A stretch of DNA of 64,000 nt. It comes from Lingula anatina (Eukaryota > Brachiopoda > Lingulata > Lingulida > Lingulidae). The DNA lies in NCBI RefSeq assembly GCF_001039355.2, contig NW_019776179.1:499928-563927 (forward strand), read 5' to 3'. The notes beneath the pieces are model-generated. The model was not told where the DNA came from and ran no database searches. It saw nothing but the letters and a program-made list of their open reading frames with translations. Made by a program: the position numbers and the translations under genes. Positions 13,801-24,700 of this stretch are shown piece after piece (the first letter of the stretch is position 1; each line of letters begins with the position of its first letter).

Positions 13801-16800
13801 NNNNNNNNNNNNNNNNNNNNNNNNNNNNNNNNNNNNNNNNNNNNNNNNNNNNNNNNNNNNNNNNNNNNNNNNNNNNNNNNNNNNNNNNNNNNNNNNNNNN
13901 NNNNNNNNNNNNNNNNNNNNNNNNNNNNNNNNNNNNNNNNNNNNNNNNNNNNNNNNNNNNNNNNNNNNNNNNNNNNNNNNNNNNNNNNNNNNNNNNNNNN
14001 NNNNNNNNNNNNNNNNNNNNNNNNNNNNNNNNNNNNNNNNNNNNNNNNNNNNNNNNNNNNNNNNNNNNNNNNNNNNNNNNNNNNNNNNNNNNNNNNNNNN
14101 NNNNNNNNNNNNNNNNNNNNNNNNNNNNNNNNNNNNNNNNNNNNNNNNNNNNNNNNNNNNNNNNNNNNNNNNNNNNNNNNNNNNNNNNNNNNNNNNNNNN
14201 NNNNNNNNNNNNNNNNNNNNNNNNNNNNNNNNNNNNNNNNNNNNNNNNNNNNNNNNNNNNNNNNNNNNNNNNNNNNNNNNNNNNNNNNNNNNNNNNNNNN
14301 NNNNNNNNNNNNNNNNNNNNNNNNNNNNNNNNNNNNNNNNNNNNNCAGGTGGTGCAGGCTGCCTACAACGCCAAGCACATTATCTTGACCGGATCTACTC
14401 CACCCCCTGTACCCCCAACTACGCGTCTTATTGACAAACATGGAGAGTACTAGTTAATTCGTGACAAATGAGAAATCGACTTTAATACATCCAGAAAACA
14501 AGAAAATTTGTCTATTATATGAGAATATGTGTTGGAGCAATCTTCTGAAATATCTAGAAAGAGAAAAGTATCGATGCGACGCAATCAACATACGTTCTAA
14601 CAGAAAATTTTGTGCCACTAATCTGCCCCAAAAGGAACATTCCGATCCACAAAGAAATCATTGTGGTATAGTTTTACGAGATAAGGCAAAGGATAATGAA
14701 ATATCAGTATCAATTGTCTAAAAGTTAACCACCTGTGCCTGCTTCTATGTCGGTTCAATGGTGTACATTCATATTTTATGTGCAAAGACAGCATTTTTTC
14801 GATCAAAAATTTTATCTCTCGCTGAATTATAGAATACGGATTAATAGAATTTACATATTTCCATTCTTAATGTATAAACCTTAAGTAAATGGAATTGACT
14901 TGTGCATCTACGCAATAGAGCTAAAGGGATATTGCTTTTATCTTTTTATCTATTTATTGTTCGCACAAAATAAATATCTGTTTTAACTGCTGAAGGCGAG
15001 ATCCAGGCTGCAGTTCGTGGTTTTTACTACACACACACACACACATAGTAATGTTTCAGCTGCTACACTTTCTTAATGCTTTATATTACACATATATCAT
15101 AATGTTTCAACTGCGGTTGAAGACGAGATCCAGGCTGCCGTTCGTGCTTTCAGGTCTGTTTTTGATGAGGAGATCAGCAAGCGTGATTTGGACGAGGAGA
15201 AGAGAGCGTAAGTGACTACTTATCTATTCACAGATATGATGATCGTTATTATCGTTACATGTTCTACGCATGATTTTCAGGTTGCTGACTAGCGCTTACA
15301 TCTTCAAAAAGGCAAAAACAGGAAAAAATAAGAAAAAAAAAATTAAATTGTATGAAAAATATCACTCATCCTAAGATAAGCAAAATTGAAACGTTACAGC
15401 GAGTTATGCCTATTGCAAAATGATATTTTCTTTTCCAAGTGTCCTCCGTGCTGTTCAGACTGAGTTCGGACAGGCTTTGGAGCTCGCCCTTCAGCAGGCT
15501 GTAGAACAGGTCAACTCTGCCGTGGCCCATGGACAGAAGGTATGGGGAATATTACCGTGAAGTTTTGTTATATTGGCAAGAAAATGACGAAGGGATGACA
15601 TACGTAGAACGTTTTCAGTTCTAGTATTCTTTTTAGTATATCAGTTTTTCTAACTTATCTTTAATTTCTGTGGTTGGACCCTATTGGTCTCATTCATGTA
15701 TCTTCATACGGACAACAGTTATCAATTTTATGAGGCGATTTGGCAAAATGAATATCACAATGGATCATTTTCTTGCTTTTTTAAATGACATATGGACTCG
15801 GAACAATATTGGTAAATAATGAAATGATAATTTGCTAATGATGAAATGGTGATCATTGAATTTAATTGATTCTTTTTTTTTTCATTTAAAATTTAGGTCA
15901 CCAGTGAGATGCTGGCGAAGGTTGCCAATTACACCGAGTTGTTGAAGCAGCAGGGAGCCCAAACATACACAGACGTCAAGCAGATTCTGAGTGCCCTCAC
16001 TGTCCAGGCCAAGCAATCCATTGAGGACGGCCTCAAGTCCCTAAGTGGCCTGAAGAACAAGTTCACCGCTGCTTTCAAGGATCTTGCTGACAATTTCTTC
16101 AAGGGACTCCAGAGTCTTTTTGGTAAGTTTTCCAATACATTTGATATTCTAAAATGACGGTTTGTTTAGTTAACCTATCTTTAAAATACAATGGGCATGT
16201 GGTTAGGTACATTTATATAAATCACTACAACCAGTATCTCAGACAACTCAAAGAAAGTCCACATGCCAGGGGATTAAGGCAAATGAATATCACCCCATTA
16301 ACAAAAAAAAAAAAAAAAGGAGAAGCTGTACCTTCTTCGAACTTGACCTACAGGTACTTATCCTCTCTCCAGTTCGTAAAAGTCTGCCAAATAACGTAAT
16401 GTATGACGCATTACTGTAATTATTGTAATTATACGATTGTATGCATATTCCATCTGCTATCATTTTTCAAAGGCAAGAGAGGACTTCGAGATTGGTGGGC
16501 GAAAGTAAAAGACACCTTAAATGACGTATTGGACAACCTCAAGGAGAAATATGCTGCTCTTGTAGCATACGTGAAGCTTGGTGAGGCCGTGTACCAGAGC
16601 AAAGGACACCTTGAAAACATCAAACTTATGGCCACAACCGTAAGTAAATCACTGTAATTTGATTCGAATAGATACACAACTGGTATAAAACATTGCCCGA
16701 ATTGCAATATATGGATACGTACAACGAAGTTCAAATTATGTTGTAGGTCCTAGCTAATGCTCAACAGGCCGGTCTTGACAAGCTCGAGGAACTTAAACAG

Positions 16801-16893
16801 GTTGTGGCTCCTTACAAGACCGATCTGGGGGATTTGTGGCAACAGCTTCTGGATGCCACTGCACAGGCTAAGGCTGCTTTAGCTGGAAACTAA
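1982..16893 (+). CDS. Family A gene A1, secreted helical protein, damaged
   Basis: Exons by homology to A2: 1982-2045 (signal peptide MKFLALVLVATFIRAQADFV), 2302-2374, 3791-3890, 4160 to about 4307, 8832-8878, 9107-9286, 9652-9820, 12379-12475, 12708-12807, 13165-13390, 16473-16639 and 16747-16893 (TAA). Exon phases match A2 except at the lesions. The fourth exon lost its phase-1 donor: the only nearby GT (after GAC, about 4308) is phase 0 and would frameshift into the next exon, while read-through stops at TAA 4352. The exon at 12379 has AA instead of AG at its acceptor; an AG 12 bases later would keep frame and skip four codons. Exons 8-10 appear twice around an N gap (again at 15111, 15440, 15897), probably an assembly artefact. 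Intron 4 is swollen to 4.5 kb by transposons. A1 could be a pseudogene or a gene with altered splicing. Confidence 0.6.
4722..5815. other. A1 intron 4, left part, with microsatellites
   Basis: Non-coding as far as I can tell. It holds a (TG)n run at about 4799-4827 and a short (TA)n run at about 4851-4865. The open frame at 5619-5816 shows no family motif. Confidence 0.4.
5820..6720 (-). pseudogene. Tc1/mariner-like transposase relic, left copy
   Basis: Read on the - strand, this gives a broken Tc1-type transposase. HHDNARAR is the region of the second catalytic Asp, followed by NLLQKLDLLRM and then DVNPIEHPWHGLG, which corresponds to the family's SPDLNPIEHxW box, and WDNNPQNRTVTF near the C-terminus (coding end about 6143). 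Frames are interrupted by shifts and a stop. The sequence beyond the coding end, 5820-6140, is an inverted copy of 7975-8290. Confidence 0.7.
6720..7975 (+). pseudogene. Tc1/mariner-like transposase relic, right copy, split
   Basis: A second Tc1-type relic lies head to head with the left copy. On the + strand HSSRLARDLLQ (about 6830-6865) leads to LSPGINP, then a foreign 889-base element (6922-7810), then TEHLWHELECAMQRR and EDWDNIPQDRIVTL. With the insert and one TAC removed, the box reads SPGINPTEHLW without a frame break. A later frameshift and an in-frame TAG show that the transposase is dead. Confidence 0.7.
6922..7810. mobile_element. Non-autonomous DNA transposon with AACGTTGA repeats
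   Basis: Imperfect terminal inverted repeats (left CCCAGCAGGCATAGTT; right, reversed, CCCAGTGGGCAAATTA) are flanked by a TAC duplication (6919-6921 and 7811-7813). The subterminal parts are rich in CAACGTTGA-type palindromes. I see no transposase inside. Insertion into the Tc1 relic fixes both boundaries. Confidence 0.65.
7975..8290. repeat. Right arm of Tc1-pair inverted repeat
   Basis: An inverted, diverged copy of 5820-6140, covering the 3' flanks of the two head-to-head Tc1 relics. Shared stretches include the segment with TGGTATCTGGAATAA and its reverse complement near 5880. Confidence 0.6.
8323..8515. repeat. (TA)n and (TG)n microsatellites
   Basis: Short TA run at about 8323-8341 followed by T-rich sequence, and a TG run at about 8479-8511, inside A1 intron 4. 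Confidence 0.8.
10611..10910 (+). repeat. Minisatellite built from exon-8 start fragments
   Basis: Three units, each made of the intron end and first codons of the family A exon 8 (core CTGCTGAGG and GAGATCC, encoding AEDEIQ), followed by (CA)n and long (TA)n runs. The starts are at about 10619, 10741 and 10868. The first and third keep a TTTCAG acceptor; none continues into a full exon. Single units recur at about 12250 and 14982. Confidence 0.7.
11091..11443 (+). pseudogene. Degenerate penultimate and truncated last exon of family A
   Basis: About 11170-11309 encodes a diverged version of the penultimate exon (VKGKLGKAMDQKKGHL, then VKLLVTT) with a gtaagt donor. At 11415 a ctag acceptor leads into the first codons of the last exon (VLTGAQQAGLG), which breaks off at about 11443. 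The sequence then continues as the intron that precedes exon 7 (compare 9577-9651). This is a rearrangement scar inside A1. Confidence 0.65.
11518..11721 (+). pseudogene. Duplicate exon 7 of A1 that reads to a stop
   Basis: Close copy of the A1 exon 9652-9820, with YLAHAKDASLAVTKELLAF, YKQDLGSLW and the TPPPVP linker. The splice donor of the parent (AAGTAAG) is changed to AACTACG, so translation would run on for a few codons to TAG 11719-11721. A second copy of its 3' part is at 14346-14453 after the N gap. It could serve as an alternative terminal exon, but a dead duplicate is simpler. Confidence 0.6.
13580..14345. other. Assembly gap (766 N)
   Basis: Run of N between two copies of the same sequence (11614-13579 and 14346-16311). 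The left copy ends in a poly-A run that is longer in the right copy. Confidence 0.99.
14346..16311 (+). repeat. Second copy of 11614-13579, probable unmerged overlap
   Basis: It has the same sequence as 11614-13579 at a constant offset of 2732 bases, introns included, wherever I compared them. It carries exon copies 15111-15207, 15440-15539 and 15897-16122. Such identity in introns next to an N gap points to a contig overlap that was never merged. Confidence 0.85.
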
Positions 16894-16993
16894 ACAACTG
16901 TTACTTTTACGTTTTAAAGGATCCAGTGTAACTAGATTTTGTAATAATGACAAAATTTGACAATTATTGTTATATCCAAACAGTTTCATTGGA

Positions 16994-16999
16994 AATAAA
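16994..16999 (+). terminator. Poly(A) signal AATAAA of A1
   Basis: AATAAA 101 bases after the A1 stop codon, in 3' UTR sequence shared with A0. Confidence 0.6.
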
Positions 17000-19900
17000 A
17001 GTATGAATTTGATATATCTCGGTGGTACATTGTTAAACAGGGGTAATTTTTATGCATCATTTCCAAAAATCATTCCCCCACAGAGCTGATGTAGAAGATA
17101 ACATAAGAACTTCCAGGCTGCTATTTTGTTCCTCGTTCTATGAAATACACTGAACAACAAAATTAGATGATTCAAGATGTTTAAAAAGACATCAGAAGTA
17201 TTGAAAAGAGTGATCAAATTTCTAGAGTCCAAGCTGCATGTAAAGTAAAGTAAGATGCTATTTATATACTTTTGAGTATAAGCATTGATCTTTTACAACT
17301 ATAAGAACACAAACAGTCATTTGGGAAAATTAAAATGACATAACATATGCAATATCAAAGTTTTTCTTTGAAGATTTTCAATAAATCGTAATTCTTTAAG
17401 GAGTCCATTACCTTCCGATGTGATGAAAAATTACCACCGTATTTTCAAAACATGGTTCTACCCTTTTTCATTAGTTAAAAACCCAAAATGGTATGAAGTT
17501 CTAAGTCTTTAAACAAATCATTAATTCAAATGTAAGCTCACACTCAGGGATTTGCCATGAAACATTTTTAGGACAAAAAGAAATTGTCTTAGTGTCATAA
17601 ACAAATGTATATTACGTACATTCGTTCCCGATCTAATGCGTTTTGATCTGATCAACAAAAAATTTCAATGTTGTTTAATCCATTGCCCATCATTGGAAAG
17701 ATCTGATAACATCTAGATTAATATGTCTTCTGGGTCTGCTTTGAAATCTGCTCTGACTCCCACAGTGGTTAAGGATGGTGACAAACTGTAGATAGGTGAT
17801 GTAGATTTAGAAAAATTCTGTCCAGAGCATAAAATTTTAATATAATAAGATTTTTGTATTTTATAACAAGCGCATGCTCTTTCTCTTGCATATTTCTTTC
17901 AATTGATGCATTTTACGTAACCCATAGACTTTATTACATTGATAATATTCAATGTTGCAGTTTTGTTTTTATCGTAAGTTCGCAATAATCTGGTCGTTGA
18001 TAATTTTGACAATTTTGGTTTTTTGTTTTTAAACAAATCAATCCCCCCTCCTTAAAATGAGACACTCGTAAAATACAAGGCACACTGGTGCTTGTTAACC
18101 TACAACAATAAATAAGAGATATCATGTAAGGGCAAGATAATGCGGCTACATGTAATCTATTCTCCAGATCGAAACCCTTGTAGCGAACTATTGTTGCAGG
18201 TATATCATAGTATGTGGTAATTGTAAAAAGCAATACAGACCGAATCTCTACACATCTTTATTTATATTTTAAGTTAACATGTTTTGCAGTTGAAAAAAAT
18301 CGATACTTTGAATTCAGCAGTGTGGTCCTGCGGTCCTCATATCAAAGAAATACACCTGTTCATACCCGACGTTTAAGAAAACAAGCAACGTGTTCGTCAT
18401 GGCCATCACAGTACTCTCATTGCCCCTTTAACCACTTCGTTAGTCGATATAATTTCTAAAGAATTATCACTGCGATTTAAGTTCAAGGATAAAAGACAAC
18501 AAAACGGAACTAAGCAGTGGAACTATAATGGGATCTATGCATTTTCATCAGTGTTTTGAATTCTGTAATTTGGAACACAGACAAAACGAAGATTGTAAAT
18601 AGTAAGACTAAAATTATTCATACTTTAAATATCTTCACAATTCATAGTATTTTTGTAGCATGCTGAAGAAAAAAATATTAAGGGCACCTTCGAACGGGTC
18701 TATTTTTAAAATCAAAGTGGCAAGTTCAAAAATAAAATTGAAATGAAAATAAGTTAAAGAAAAATATTATCTTATTCATTTAGTGAAATAAATTTTACAC
18801 TTGACAATTTACTAAGCTTACACATGTCAATGAGTCAAAGAATACAAGTGAGAGAATCAAACAGTACAAATATGTAGTAACAGATAGCAACAAGACAGAT
18901 AGGTTATCATTCTTTCATGGTGAAGTAGTGGAAACTTTGCTTTAATAGAAGTTGGGCATTAATCTCAAGTATAACACCATTACCTATATGTAATTAGGCA
19001 ATTACAATATTTTGATTGAAAGTTAACAATGGAGAGTTGTGTAATTGTGAATAATAATAACAACAGATATTACGTTAGAGCTTAAAAATCCCCGCCATAA
19101 TAAAAATAATGGAAAGCCTATGAAATGACGGCTAGATTAGAATGTTTGAAAGTTGTGAAAATTCGAAGGTTCTGTGTCATACATCCAAGTTAAAAAGGAG
19201 TGTTTTATGATTGTAAAATAACTACACACGAAAAAATCTTTTGGGTAACATAAGAGTGTTCTGCATATTTTGCTTACTATATCAGAGTGGTAAAACAACA
19301 GAACCATAACTACACAAATATTTTTTTGGAAATTAACCAACATATAGTCAAAGCCTCTATTAACTGCCATTGCGTTCATTACGAAGTGATTAAAGTGACT
19401 TCAGAACTAAACACGAAATACTAAATATAGTCGCAATATGATTGAAAAATTATATACTATAATTGCCATGATGACAATTGCCATCACATACTTTGATTAA
19501 TGCATAAGCTAAATAACGTTCCTTGAGGCCATTTAAATCTAGTAACTTTAAACAAAATGTCGTAAGTATTAATCACACATATAGTAAGGAATAACTGCAT
19601 GTGGACAGTACCTACAACTCGACTGTGTGGGTATGTAGGAGACATTAAAAGGATTTGCACTTTTTCTCATACTTATTTTTAAATAGACCTTAGTTCGAGC
19701 ACCTAATCTTCTTTGACACTAGTAGATAAGCTCTGTCTGGTGACCCGCGTGGGTTATTGGCCTTGAGAGTCGTCTGGTTTCTCATCCGGTCCCACATTCT
19801 TGTCTGTAGTCTCAAAGTTTAGGAGTACGCATTACTTAATTGAGTTAATACCAGAGAGATATGCCTGAAAATAAAGATGTTTTAGGCTTATTGTGTGATC

Positions 19901-20630
19901 TTACTTACACTAACATAATCAAGCAATCCTTTACATGTGTAACATGTCATATATTTTCTTTACTGCAAAATGATATTCATATTTGCTAGATTGTTTTTAA
20001 CTGGATAAATGGAAACAAACTTTCTTTTTCAAAGCGTGCATCTTTTCCTTTTCAGTTTAATAAAACTCTAAATTAAACTTTAAATGAAATATCTTAATTT
20101 CTCCTTTCCAATGATTTGACCACAAAATGACAACAAAACATGCCGCCCTTATTTCTTATTACAAAACATGGACAATTCTATTCCTCATTTTTAATCACTT
20201 TGGACACGTTCTGTACACTGTGTAAACTTTCTTACAACAGTTAAAAGTTTAAATGCAATCACAATCAGAACAAATGTATTTCTGAATTTAAGATGCCTAA
20301 ATTAAGATGCCAAATAAAACAGGCACAATATGTTTGGTTTATTTTAATCGTCGAGTTTTATTCCATATCCTTATTAAGAAAAGTGCTATGCCCATAAGAT
20401 TCATAATAGAATCAGCCGCTTACACTTGCTTACATGGCATAACAGTGAAAAAAAGAATAAAAGGAAATTGCTTGAAGGCTTTAATACATTGCAAGGGTTA
20501 AAGGGGGGAATTTAAGGTGAAAATATGTTTACTTTATGAAATATCCTGGATCTTCATCCACCATTACCAGATTGACCTACAATAAAAAAAAGATTATGTT
20601 CTAACATAATTTTTTCTTTGTTTTTTAATC
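17000..20630. other. A1-A2 intergenic region, no gene seen
   Basis: AT-rich, with only short chance open frames. The first 550 bases resemble the A0 3' flank. About 19770-19870 resembles about 31415-31520, part of a duplicated upstream block. I see no RNA gene or transposon here. Confidence 0.5.
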
Positions 20631-20633
20631 GCA

Positions 20634-20835
20634 ATAAATATGAAGTACTTTGTCGTTTAAAGAGCATCAACTGGACCTGCTAAGCTGAAAGTCACAAGAT
20701 AATAGATCACGGACTGTTCCTGATAAGAAACCAAAAAGCAGATGCAATATGTTGGAATGGACAAAGGAATTTGGACCACCGGGCACCTTTCAAAATCAAA
20801 GTGGTAATATATTTCTGAGTATGACAAGTACACTA
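20634..20835. repeat. A2 upstream block, copied at 32616-32815
   Basis: Shares collinear phrases (AATATGAAGTA, AAGAAACCAA, CAAAGTGGTAATA) with 32616-32815. It is the 5' flank of A2 and marks the duplication unit of the gene array. Confidence 0.7.
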
Positions 20836-20962
20836 CAAGTAGGCGGAATGTGTCCCAAAACGGTCATCGTAATTCTAAATACACACCTAATCACGCCTTG
20901 TGCTAAATGTGTGTTGAAAGGTGACGCGTAATGTCTCGTACTGCTTCCCACCTCGTCACGTA

Positions 20963-21058
20963 AGATAAGACACATACCACGCACTCTCACACTGTAATAC
21001 TATAAAAACCGATGAGATTCTGTGGCGATTCACTCCATATATTCATACGGGCAGCAAG
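20963..21058 (+). promoter_or_regulatory. Promoter and 5' UTR exon of A2
   Basis: AGATAAG at 20963-20969, TATAAAAA at 21001-21008, and a short leader exon ending at a gtaagc donor (exon end 21058). Transcription probably starts about 30 bases after the TATA box. The leader intron ends at ttatttcag (21301) and the next exon begins five bases before the ATG at 21307. The layout matches A1. Confidence 0.6.
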
Positions 21059-21306
21059 GTAAGCTGAGATCATAAAGTTTCCTAGTAAATTAAAATTTCC
21101 CGTCGTTTTATTGAGTTACCAGCTGTCAATCTGCAGTTTGGAATAGAATGCCTTGGGTTTCGGATATCATAAATTATACTTATTGGGAACTTACAGCCTT
21201 TTTGGGAACCCGTGTGACATGAAATATTTTCTAATGTAATCTGTCAAATATTTTGAATCTGTGAGTATCTCTGAGTTTATATGTTGGTTGTTTTATTTCA
21301 GCAATT

Positions 21307-21721
21307 ATGAAGGTTTTGTTACTTGTACTTGTTGCCGCCTTTGTTGGTGCCCAGGCCGATTTCGTTCGCCGTAAGTGTTCATTAAGTTTTTTCTTTTCAG
21401 TTACATGTTCATGGTTACATATGTATTGGTATCTTAGACCTATTCTATTTGCAGCAAACAGCAATTCGTGGATGGTTCAAATTAAAAAAAAACTATCCGT
21501 TACTGTTTTTATGCATTTGGTACTTACCAAAACATCATAAATTTTAAATCATTAGGGTAAAACCTTTAGAATAAACTTTATTTATCTTACAGAGGACGTT
21601 AGACTAAATAATATAATATAATATAATATAATATAATATAATATAATATAATATAATATAATATAATAGCATTCTCAAAGCCACGATCACGATGTGTCAT
21701 TAGCTAAATGCCTTCTGACTA

Positions 21722-21760
<39 letters not shown>

Positions 21761-24700
21761 TCTTTTTTTTTTTGCAGTGAATCTGGACAATGAGATTTCG
21801 GCTCTCGTGAGTGAAATCAACTCACCACGTCATATTCGTGATACTAACCCGTAAGTAACAGCTACTATTTCTAGAATCTAAATCACCACTTACCAACTTA
21901 ACCACGTATCAGCCGTCATATAATCGTGACCAATATGTGCAATCTACATGTATAGGAGTTGCTTTGTAATTAATATTTAAGTTATTTTCTCCTTGGAAAT
22001 AAGTTTTTGAATAGCTGTCGTTTATGTGGTCCATATCATCTCGGATATACGTAGTCATACTTTTGCTTTTACTATTGAGATAATCCATTAATGATAATCT
22101 TGAAGAAGTACGAAATTTTATCGTGTTGATTACAGAATTGCAAGGGCAACTCAGACTGTTCTTGGACAGCAGCTGGAGGAAAAACTGAATGATGTTACCG
22201 ATAAGATAAACGAAGCCCTAGAGAAAACGCACCACGTACGTTTGCGAGTGTATACGTCCCATTTAAATGATTTTGAGAATTATCATTCAAAAATAGATGA
22301 ACAGAGGGTATTAACGTTGTATGTAGTAAATGATTTACGTTTATGTCTCTTTAAAGGTTGAATTGGTTTCAGAATTTTCAATCACCAAATAATACGCATA
22401 AGCCTACTTTGCTAAGACGGCGATTTCCTCTAACAAATAATTAACATTATATTTATTCAAGGTCAGCAAGGCTCTCCTTGAACAGGCCCAAGAGCTGACT
22501 GAGCAGCTTAAGGCACTTGGTGGCAAGTACCTGGCCGATGCCAAGGCCATTTTGAGCAGTCTGAAAGATAAGCTCTCTGGTTTCACTGGCTGGGTGGCCG
22601 GGATTTTCGGTAAGTATAATATTGTTCTTATCATTGCATTTCTTCCTTAATCAAGATCTAATTTAAAGAGATAAAAGTCAATCTGGTGTTGAATGAATCT
22701 TTGGGTATTTCTTCAGCGTCCTATTATACTAAGAGTGACCTTTTTTTCAATTTCAACGAGGCATTAACTATGCTCCTGGCCACTTTCTTGGCTCATCCGT
22801 CTCTACAATTTGTTTCTAAGAATTAGGCAAATATTTTTTTCTAAAAGAACTTATGAGAAATTGCTCTTTCTCTTTAGATCTAAGGTAAACGCAGCTTAAA
22901 GTTTAAGTACACGTGGAATAAATGGAGTAATTGCAAGTACATTTAATTTTCAACAACTGCATAATCTCTACATTTTCTTCATTTTACAGGCAAGCGTGAT
23001 CTCTTTGAAAACTTCGAGCAAGAACTCCTCGATGAGGTAAGGGCAACTATGTGCAGCGCGATAAATACTAGAAACAAACATGTTGATGGCGTTTTGATAC
23101 TTTTAGTCTGATGGTCATTGTCAATATTAGTTATCCATTTACAAAAACAGAATATCATTCGTATATACTATATCAATATTGAATCGTTTAATCCGAGTGA
23201 ATATTTTTAGCAATCTTTCGTCTCTGTACGTGATCTCAATTTTTATTATCAAGTAATGAATAATTAAACCTTTTCGTCGTTTTAGATGAACCTGCCATCC
23301 TTGTATCTCAAGGGTCCCTGGAGCCCATAGACATACACCGCTAGCATATTTTTGATACATTTTCTCATTCGTATTCAATATTATTTGGCGAGAAACTTAC
23401 CCTTATTTATATTCTAGACCGTCGCCCTGGTTCTAGCTGACCGTGGTGTTCTTGACTGGTGGGCGAATTTGAAGGACTCTTTGTCTAAACTCCTAGGACG
23501 TTTTGGTTCCAAATTCAGTGACCTTTCAGCTTTTGTGCAGCAGTACGCAGGAGACCTGTGGGGAAAAGTGCGGGGACACTTCGATAACGTCAAACTTGTT
23601 GCACAAGAGGTATTTTTTCAACGTGTTGCCATAGGTGTTTAAATGTACAAGAAAAATTTCCCACCAAAAAGCATTCGTGTTTATATAAATCCAACTTGCT
23701 ATAAATGCTTTATGGAGGTTTGTTCCACTTAAGGGATCATTTAAAATATATACGACCTATTAAAACATCAAAATGTTGAAATCCAAATATCACTTTCAGT
23801 ACCTTGAGCACGCTAAGAATGCTAGCTTGGCCGTCACCGAAGAGGTTGTCGAGTTCTTGAGACCCTACAAACAGGATCTTGGAAGCCTCTGGGGCCAAGT
23901 CGTGAATGCCGCCAATAACGTCAAACACATCGCCCTGACAGGGACTACTCCACCCCCTGAACCAGGTACGCGCTTCCTCTAATGAGACAAAAATGTTGGT
24001 TAAAACGATACTTAAATTTCACTTTTGAAACTCCGATACGGTATCTTGACGATTGAATTCAAAGTCAATCTTTCAAAGACAAGTAAATACTATTAGTATG
24101 TATTAGTCTTATGGTGAACACGCTCGATAGCCCTTTATCGATGAAGTCATGTTTTTAAGAGTAGAATCTTTGTGATCACATGTCAAGTAGCCCTGTTTCT
24201 TTTTACTTTTATCCTTTAATGCTTCTTTTTCAAAGGGGCATACTGTACGTTCACTTATATACTCGTTTTCGGAAGTTATCATTTATATATACAGACACCT
24301 AAAGTGTATATTCTGATTGGTCTGTCTGTCCGTGTCGTCCGTGTCGTCGCCGTCGCTTTCCGACAATGACGTTTACATCATAACTGCCAAACCATATTTT
24401 TGTTTTACTTTAAATTTACTGAGTGGCTTTGTTTAGTAAAGAGGTTGCTTTCGAAAATCAGCATGATCGGTTTAGATTTACGGTAAATATTCCGTTTTTT
24501 TTTCACAATTTTGGTGACATTTACCTCATAATTTAAGTGACAGACCGTTATTCTGTTTTGCTTTTTTTTTTTGCCGAGTGGCTTTGTTTGGTAAAAAGGC
24601 AGGGCCCAGTTTTATAAAGGACGTTTAGCACTAACCAGTGTTTAACTCTAACCAGACCTAAACAGTCTGTTAGTTAACTGACCTTTACATAATTATTTAA

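Noticed and set aside
13422-14453. A 343-codon open frame across the N gap
   Set aside because: Most of it is N. The real content is the end of exon 10 with intron on the left and part of a duplicate exon 7 on the right.
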